Positions 5,765 through 9,502 of a stretch of DNA of 9,502 nt are shown here, piece after piece. Numbering within the stretch: position 1 is the first letter of the stretch; each line of letters opens with the position of its first letter. Source of the stretch: Bacilli bacterium (GTDB lineage Bacteria > Bacillota > Bacilli > Tumebacillales > JAQBPP01); assembly GCA_028287455.1 (NCBI GenBank), contig JAQBPP010000213.1, positions 1 through 9,502 of the forward strand. Direction: 5' to 3'. The translations under genes and the position numbers were made by a program. The notes below the pieces were generated by a model. It was given only the letters and a program-made list of their open reading frames with translations. It was not told where the DNA came from and searched no databases.

Positions 5765-7219
5765 ATGACAAATCAGTTACTAGTAGAAGCTGACCATTAT
5801 CGCACTTTGGTAGACGGGGCCTGGAGAACTCCTGCCAGCAATCTCTATCTGACCATTACTGCACCTTCTGATAATTCTATAGTAGGCTATGTCCCCGCTA
5901 TGGGGCAAGCAGAAGCTGTAGAAGCGATCGAATCCGCCAAACGTGCGCAAAAAGCTTGGGCAGCGCTCCCGGTTCATGAGCGTTCCGAGATTTTGATCCG
6001 CGCAGCTGCTCTGCTCGATGAGCGGGCTGAGGAAATCGGTTCGGTCATTATGCGTGAAGTGGCCAAGAAACGGTCTTCCGCCATTGACGAAGTAAAACGG
6101 ACTGCAGATCTCATCCGCTTTACCGCTGAAGAAGGCAAACGGGTAAACGGCCAGACGCTGCAGGGAGATGCGTTCCCAGGCTACAACAAGAATAAAGTGT
6201 CATTTGTCACACGCGTTCCACTCGGTGTCATATTAGCCATTTCGCCATTCAATTATCCAGTCAACCTGTCCGCTTCCAAAATCGCTCCGGCGCTTGCGAC
6301 AGGGAATTCTGTCGTTTTCAAACCAGCGACACAGGGTGCCATCAGTGCGCTGCATTTAGTTAAAGCATTCCACGATGCAGGGCTGCCAGCCGGTGTCTTG
6401 AACACAGTGGTGGGTAAAGGTGCCGAAATTGGCGATTTCCTTGTCCAGCATCCTGATATCGCGATGATTTCTTTTACAGGAGGTTCACAAAACGGCTCGC
6501 GCATTGCAAAGTTAGCCGGAATGATCCCGCTGGTCATGGAACTTGGCGGCAAAGATGCTGCGATCATTCTGCCAGATGCCGATCTGGATCTAGCGGCAAA
6601 ACAAATTGTTTCGGGCGCATTCAGCTATTCAGGTCAGCGTTGTACGGCAGTAAAACGTATCCTTGTGCATCAAGGTGTAGCTGATCAGTTAATCGAGAAA
6701 ATGGTGCCGCTGATCAAAAAGCTGTCAGTCGGGGCTCCTGAGGACAACGCCGATATCACTCCGCTTATCAGTGACAGCGCTGCAGATTATGTGCAAGGTT
6801 TGATTGATGACGCCGTGGCTAATGGCAGTTCATTGGTAACTGGCGGCAGACGGGACGGCCGCACGATACACCCGACTTTGCTTGATAACGTGACTGTCGA
6901 TATGCGCATTGCCTGGGAAGAACCATTTGGTCCGGTACTACCGATCATTCGTGTTTCCTCGACTGAACAAGCGATCGAAATCGCGAACGCTTCCGAATAC
7001 GGGTTGCAGTCCAGTGTCTTTACCCAGGACATTGGGCAAGCATTTCGGATTTCAGAACAGCTGGAAGTCGGCTCTGTACAAATTAATGGCCGTACGGAAC
7101 GCGGACCTGATCATTTCCCCTTTATCGGTGTAAAATCGAGTGGAATGGGTACGCAAGGGATTGCCTACAGCCTGCAATCGATGACTCGCCAGAAATCAAT
7201 GGTGATCAACATCAACTAA
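5765..7219 (+). CDS. gapN: NADP-dependent non-phosphorylating glyceraldehyde-3-phosphate dehydrogenase
   Basis: A 484-residue aldehyde dehydrogenase superfamily enzyme very similar along its whole length to streptococcal GapN. It oxidises glyceraldehyde-3-phosphate directly to 3-phosphoglycerate, giving NADPH and bypassing the ATP-forming GAPDH/phosphoglycerate kinase steps. The oxyanion Asn163 sits in ISPFNYPVNL, the cofactor loop in FTGGSQNG (237-244), the general base Glu259 in MELGGKD and the nucleophile Cys293 in SGQRCTAVKR. The offset to S. mutans GapN (Asn154, Glu250, Cys284) is constant at 9. GapN-type regions PLISDSAADYV, AWEEPFGPVLPIIRV and the substrate-side TERGPDHFPF near the end separate it from generic succinate-semialdehyde or betaine-aldehyde dehydrogenases. 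ATG 5765 follows AGGAG by 12 bases, slightly long. It stands alone, divergent from the DUF445 gene and convergent with the MFS gene, whose end it overlaps by 24 bp. Confidence 0.93.
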   Translation: MTNQLLVEADHYRTLVDGAWRTPASNLYLTITAPSDNSIVGYVPAMGQAEAVEAIESAKRAQKAWAALPVHERSEILIRAAALLDERAEEIGSVIMREVAKKRSSAIDEVKRTADLIRFTAEEGKRVNGQTLQGDAFPGYNKNKVSFVTRVPLGVILAISPFNYPVNLSASKIAPALATGNSVVFKPATQGAISALHLVKAFHDAGLPAGVLNTVVGKGAEIGDFLVQHPDIAMISFTGGSQNGSRIAKLAGMIPLVMELGGKDAAIILPDADLDLAAKQIVSGAFSYSGQRCTAVKRILVHQGVADQLIEKMVPLIKKLSVGAPEDNADITPLISDSAADYVQGLIDDAVANGSSLVTGGRRDGRTIHPTLLDNVTVDMRIAWEEPFGPVLPIIRVSSTEQAIEIANASEYGLQSSVFTQDIGQAFRISEQLEVGSVQINGRTERGPDHFPFIGVKSSGMGTQGIAYSLQSMTRQKSMVININ

Positions 7220-8380
7220 TTCCAGTTTCACCCTGCGAAACAGCAGTACAGCAATAACTTGCAAACTGCCAACGACCAGGACATAAGCGGGAATCCATTC
7301 TTTTGCAAGCAGCTCATATGTGATGAGAAATCCAGCCACGCTGATGACCCTGCCGACATTGAGTGAGATTTCCCGCTCCACGATGTACTCTTTTTCATGC
7401 TTCTCATGAGCCTCATCAATTACCTGGAACACACGAGTGCCATAAGGAACCGCAAACAGCGGCGTAAATAGTGAGGTGACCACTCCATAAAGCAAAATCG
7501 TAAGCGGAGTGGTCCCCCATAAAAATACGGCAATCACTGCTGTGGATAAAAATGAGCTGATCAGCATGGATTCATTGTACCAATTTGATTTAATCCATTT
7601 GCCTACGATGAAGAAGGATAAGCTTGAGATGAGAGCGGTCCACGCTGAGAATTTCCCCAGCGCCCATTCGCTGCCCGTGGCCATAAACACGAGGATTGCA
7701 CCGAAGAACGTAAATACTCCCTGCCTGCCGCCTTCAAAGAGGTTCGCGAGCAGTGCGCGTGACCAGTTCGGATGACGCCGTTTAAACAAAGGTGCAGGAA
7801 GATGCGCTTCATCTCTTATATCATCTCGTTTTATTCGCAAACTGGCCAGGAAGCTGATCACAAGTGAACTGAGCGACGCGGCAAACACCAGATGATAGCC
7901 AATGGTTGAAAACCTGGAAATAATAAAGCCTGATAGCAGTGGGCTTACTACCCCCGCGAGCGCTGCAATAACACCCATGCTGCTGTTGAATCGCGCTCGG
8001 TCTTGTGTGTTTATGAAATGATACGAAAGCAGATTGAACCCAAACCAGTAACTTCCCGCGCCAAATCCCATCAGCGTTCCCATGACATACACATTGGACT
8101 GCTGTTTCGTCAGCAGTACAACCGTATAAAACAAGCCGCAAAACACCAAACCTGCTCGAATTGCAGTGATTGAAGACAGTTTCGGAATGGACCGTGCCGC
8201 CCAAAACACAAAAGGGATAATGAGGAAGTGAATCCCATTAAACAGCGCGAGTGGAACGAGGCTGCCTCGTTGTTTCCACAAGAATACGTTCACAAACGCA
8301 CCTGATAAACTCCCTGCCAGAAGGAAGCTGCCGTTGATCCATACAAGCAATGCTGCTGGTTTTGGGTTGCCCCGGCTCAT
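7196..8380 (-). CDS. MFS transporter, YqgE-like
   Basis: A 394-residue polytopic membrane protein with about 12 predicted segments (roughly 10-34, 41-60, 72-91, 97-119, 134-154, 163-181, 217-234, 243-260, 271-289, 293-313, 345-358, 363-381). A charged cytoplasmic loop at 183-208 divides it into two six-helix halves, as in the major facilitator superfamily. Features recalled from the YqgE-type group are GAGSYWFGFNLLSY (107-120), the R-x-R-F-N-S loop (128-133) and EREISLNVGR (335-344). The substrate is unknown; drug or metabolite export is possible. ATG 8380 is chosen because AGGGAG lies 9 bases upstream, whereas the in-frame TTG at 8389 directly abuts that sequence. Its last codons overlap the end of gapN on the other strand. 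No convincing promoter was found in 8381-8450. MFS membership is firm; the subgroup is tentative. Confidence 0.82.
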   Translation of the reverse strand: MSRGNPKPAALLVWINGSFLLAGSLSGAFVNVFLWKQRGSLVPLALFNGIHFLIIPFVFWAARSIPKLSSITAIRAGLVFCGLFYTVVLLTKQQSNVYVMGTLMGFGAGSYWFGFNLLSYHFINTQDRARFNSSMGVIAALAGVVSPLLSGFIISRFSTIGYHLVFAASLSSLVISFLASLRIKRDDIRDEAHLPAPLFKRRHPNWSRALLANLFEGGRQGVFTFFGAILVFMATGSEWALGKFSAWTALISSLSFFIVGKWIKSNWYNESMLISSFLSTAVIAVFLWGTTPLTILLYGVVTSLFTPLFAVPYGTRVFQVIDEAHEKHEKEYIVEREISLNVGRVISVAGFLITYELLAKEWIPAYVLVVGSLQVIAVLLFRRVKLELVDVDHH

Positions 8381-8447
8381 TCCATCCAACTCCCTTTGAA
8401 TCAGTTAATCTTTGGATAGGATAAACCAAAGGGAGGGATTTCATGTG

Positions 8448-8482
8448 AAAAAACTCCCAATCTCAGTTGAAATAGGGAGTTT
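8448..8482 (-). terminator. Intrinsic terminator downstream of the DUF2653-like gene
   Basis: On the minus strand AAACTCCC (8482-8475) pairs perfectly with GGGAGTTT (8458-8451) around a 16-base loop, and the 3' arm runs into a T6 tract (8453-8448). It lies 23 bases beyond the TAA of the DUF2653-like gene in the right orientation to end the leftward transcript before the MFS gene. The loop is long and the GC core only 5 bp, so efficiency may be moderate. Confidence 0.65.
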
Positions 8483-8504
8483 GAATCGATTGCAACATCT
8501 CGGG

Positions 8505-8831
8505 TTAGCTGCGAGTATCAATTACTGCCCAGAATCCTTTGTCATTCTCAAAAAACAATTCAATTCCAAGCAGCGTCGGGTCAAATTGATGATAATCGCG
8601 CAAATAGGTAGCTACAGCATCGATCATATTCTGCTCAGTCAATCGCGCGTATAAACGACCATTTCTGCCATCTTCCGGTTGAGCGCTAAACCCTTGACCC
8701 TCAGTGAAGAAGAGTTCTGCGCGTACATGTTCGGCTGCGACCCGCTCATACTCAGCTGTGTATACACAAACGGCGTCGATCAAATCTTGTTCTTCAAAGA
8801 AGATTTTCAAAACTGTCCACTTCTCTTTCAC
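8505..8831 (-). CDS. DUF2653 (YxcD-like) family protein with internal repeat
   Basis: A small, acidic, soluble protein (108 residues from GTG 8831) without a signal peptide or membrane segment. The pattern EEQDLIDAVCVYTAEYERV, then AELFFTEGQGFSA, resembles DUF2653/YxcD proteins of Bacillus, for which no function is known to me. Residues 13-50 and 65-102 are two copies of one unit at a constant offset of 52 with no gaps. Shared residues include Glu14/66, Gln15/67, Ile-Asp-Ala-Val 18-21/70-73, Tyr24/76, Tyr28/80, Glu-Leu-Phe-Phe 39-42/91-94, Gly-Phe 47-48/99-100 and Ala50/102. The start is uncertain: GTG 8831 has a poor ribosome binding site, and the in-frame TTG at 8810 would give a shorter N-terminus that fits the family better. 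It follows the secreted-protein gene by 57 bases, probably in one transcript ending at the 8448-8482 terminator. Confidence 0.7.
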   Translation of the reverse strand: MKEKWTVLKIFFEEQDLIDAVCVYTAEYERVAAEHVRAELFFTEGQGFSAQPEDGRNGRLYARLTEQNMIDAVATYLRDYHQFDPTLLGIELFFENDKGFWAVIDTRS

Positions 8832-8861
8832 AATGGAATTCCAATTTAGAACACGAACGCC

Positions 8862-8879
8862 TGCTGGTAAAACAGCAGA
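8862..8879. repeat. Small inverted repeat between two minus-strand genes
   Basis: CTGCTG (8862-8867) and CAGCAG (8874-8879) can form a 6-bp stem with a 6-base loop in the 57-base gap between the secreted-protein gene and the DUF2653-like gene. No T-tract follows on the minus strand, so it is not a standard terminator. It could stabilise or process a shared mRNA, or be chance. Confidence 0.3.
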
Positions 8880-8888
8880 AGTCGCTGG

Positions 8889-9359
8889 TTATCGTCTCAA
8901 AAACAGCCGGCGAACAATGCGCCATACAATAAAAACGATCAATAAGTCAAAGACAATTCCGAACAGACTACCGAACCCGAATCCACCATACCCGCCGCCG
9001 TATCCGCCGCCGTAACCAAACGGATGGAACATCGACTGGAACACGGAGCCAGCAATTGCACCGGCAGCCATCCCGCCGAAGAAGGATCCAAAGCCTGATC
9101 TAGGTGCGAAGCTGCTGCCGAATCCGCTGCCGGTTTTAGGCGTTGGCGTCACACTCGATGAAGGCCGCTGCACACCTGAACTATGTTGGGTCGGGTTAGA
9201 AGTGGCGGGAGGGGAGTAGGAAGGACTGGAACCGCCTGAAGAGCTTCTCCCGCCGCCGCTGAAACTTCCCCCGCGGCTTGCCGCTAGTGCAGGGTCGGCT
9301 GAGAAGATCAGCATGCCAGCCAGGAACATCGACGTAAAAATTTTAATCCACTTTGACAT
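8889..9359 (-). CDS. Secreted Ser/Gly/Pro-rich membrane-anchored protein
   Basis: A 156-residue hypothetical protein. Residues 1-26 form a signal peptide (lysines, a hydrophobic stretch MFLAGMLIFS, then ALA before the likely cleavage site). Residues 28-88 are a low-complexity Ser/Gly/Pro/Thr linker with GGSFSGGGRSSSGG near its start. A glycine-zipper-like stretch FGGMAAGAIAGSVF (94-107) follows, then Tyr-Gly-Gly repeats (116-128), a hydrophobic segment (about 130-148) and a basic end RIVRRLFLRR. The N-terminal layout is like bacterial proteins annotated as Tim44-like, but no Tim44 domain follows. Topology is probably an extracellular linker with a C-terminal membrane anchor and cytoplasmic basic tail. 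The ATG has a good ribosome binding site (AGAGGTGA, 7 bases upstream of the start) and a strong promoter further up. I do not recognise a specific function. Confidence 0.75.
   Translation of the reverse strand: MSKWIKIFTSMFLAGMLIFSADPALAASRGGSFSGGGRSSSGGSSPSYSPPATSNPTQHSSGVQRPSSSVTPTPKTGSGFGSSFAPRSGFGSFFGGMAAGAIAGSVFQSMFHPFGYGGGYGGGYGGFGFGSLFGIVFDLLIVFIVWRIVRRLFLRR
8989..9012 (-). repeat. 12-bp tandem repeat encoding Tyr-Gly-Gly-Gly units
   Basis: Two adjacent 12-base units of the form TA(C/T)CCGCCGCCG on the plus strand, with a partial third starting at 9013, encode the GYGGGYGGGYGG stretch of the secreted protein. Such short in-frame repeats can expand or contract without shifting the frame. 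Confidence 0.6.
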
Positions 9360-9416
9360 ATATAGTCACCTCTTAAGTGTATTACGGATCACATAGAAAA
9401 AAGTTGCATTAATTTC

Positions 9417-9445
9417 ATTATAAACTTGAATATGGTAGGTTACAA
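9417..9445 (-). promoter_or_regulatory. Sigma-A-type promoter for the secreted protein gene
   Basis: On the minus strand, TTGTAA (9445-9440) and a perfect TATAAT (9422-9417) are separated by exactly 17 bases. Transcription would start near 9410, giving a leader of about 50 bases before the ATG at 9359. This is the best promoter match in the window and probably drives both the secreted-protein and DUF2653-like genes. Confidence 0.75.
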
Positions 9446-9455
9446 ACAGTATCTT
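9426..9455 (+). promoter_or_regulatory. Possible promoter for the divergent gene at 9482
   Basis: TTGAAT (9426-9431) and TATCTT (9450-9455) are 18 bases apart on the plus strand, each matching about four of six consensus bases. The start would fall roughly 20 bases before the ATG at 9482. It overlaps the stronger minus-strand promoter, so the two could interfere. A weak call. Confidence 0.25.
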
Positions 9456-9481
9456 TATTCTAATCCACTGGAGGTTCAGTT

Positions 9482-9502
9482 ATGCCTGAATTAAAATCGA
9501 AG
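9482..9502 (+). CDS. 5' end of an unidentified gene, cut by the window edge
   Basis: ATG 9482 follows GGAGG (9470-9474) by 7 bases, an ideal ribosome binding site. It opens a frame reading MPELKSK to the last base. Seven residues are too few to name a family. It is divergent from the secreted-protein gene, with about 120 bases between the two start codons that hold the promoters of both. Confidence 0.6.

Noticed and set aside
7159..7179. Inverted repeat GATTGC/GCAATC near the end of gapN as a terminator for the MFS gene
   Set aside because: The stem is 6 bp with no T-tract on either strand and it falls in conserved gapN coding sequence.
8410..8431. Inverted repeat CTTTGG/CCAAAG upstream of the MFS gene as a terminator or operator
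   Set aside because: A 6-bp stem with a 10-base loop, no T-tract and no clear promoter nearby; likely chance.
8704..9015. Plus-strand open frame ending in Pro/Tyr repeats
   Set aside because: The repeats are the antisense reading of the Gly-rich coding sequence; no ribosome binding site was seen.

Overview
The window looks like a chromosomal segment of a Gram-positive Bacilli-type bacterium (Bacillales or Alicyclobacillaceae-like). The grounds are strong AGGAGG-type ribosome binding sites, several TTG/GTG starts, moderate GC content, and gene families typical of Firmicutes: Bacillus-type phosphopentomutase, PupG-like trimeric purine nucleoside phosphorylase, PyNP, non-phosphorylating GapN, YqgE-like MFS and a YxcD/DUF2653-like protein. 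The species cannot be told from the sequence alone. No mobile element, CRISPR array, tRNA or rRNA gene was seen.

Bases 1-4321 (+) hold a compact nucleoside catabolism operon: the 3' end of a XapX/DUF1427 small membrane protein gene, deoB (phosphopentomutase), two tandem trimeric-type purine nucleoside phosphorylases, and pdp (pyrimidine-nucleoside phosphorylase). The ribosome binding sites of deoB and the second phosphorylase touch or overlap the preceding stop codons, and pdp starts inside the end of the gene before it, so translation is probably coupled. Together the enzymes phosphorolyse purine and pyrimidine (deoxy)nucleosides to free bases plus (deoxy)ribose-1-phosphate. DeoB then converts the sugar phosphate to the 5-phosphate for central metabolism. 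The two purine phosphorylases differ at the base-recognition residues: the first has the usual Glu/Asn pair for 6-oxopurines, the second has Met/Asp, which suggests a division of labour with the second acting on 6-aminopurine nucleosides such as adenosine.

Bases 4313-8380 hold two convergent pairs. A DUF445 membrane protein gene (-) overlaps the end of pdp by 9 bp. Then gapN (+, NADP-dependent non-phosphorylating glyceraldehyde-3-phosphate dehydrogenase) runs into a YqgE-like MFS transporter gene (-) and overlaps it by 24 bp. Neither junction has a visible intrinsic terminator.

Bases 8381-9502 hold an intrinsic terminator on the minus strand, a DUF2653-like protein with a clear internal duplication, and a secreted Ser/Gly/Pro-rich membrane-anchored protein with a strong sigma-A-type promoter. 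These two genes are probably co-transcribed leftwards. A divergent gene begins at 9482 and is cut by the window edge.

I see no wholly new system. The most interesting signals are the specificity-diverged purine phosphorylase pair, its association with a XapX gene, and the internal repeat in the DUF2653-like protein.
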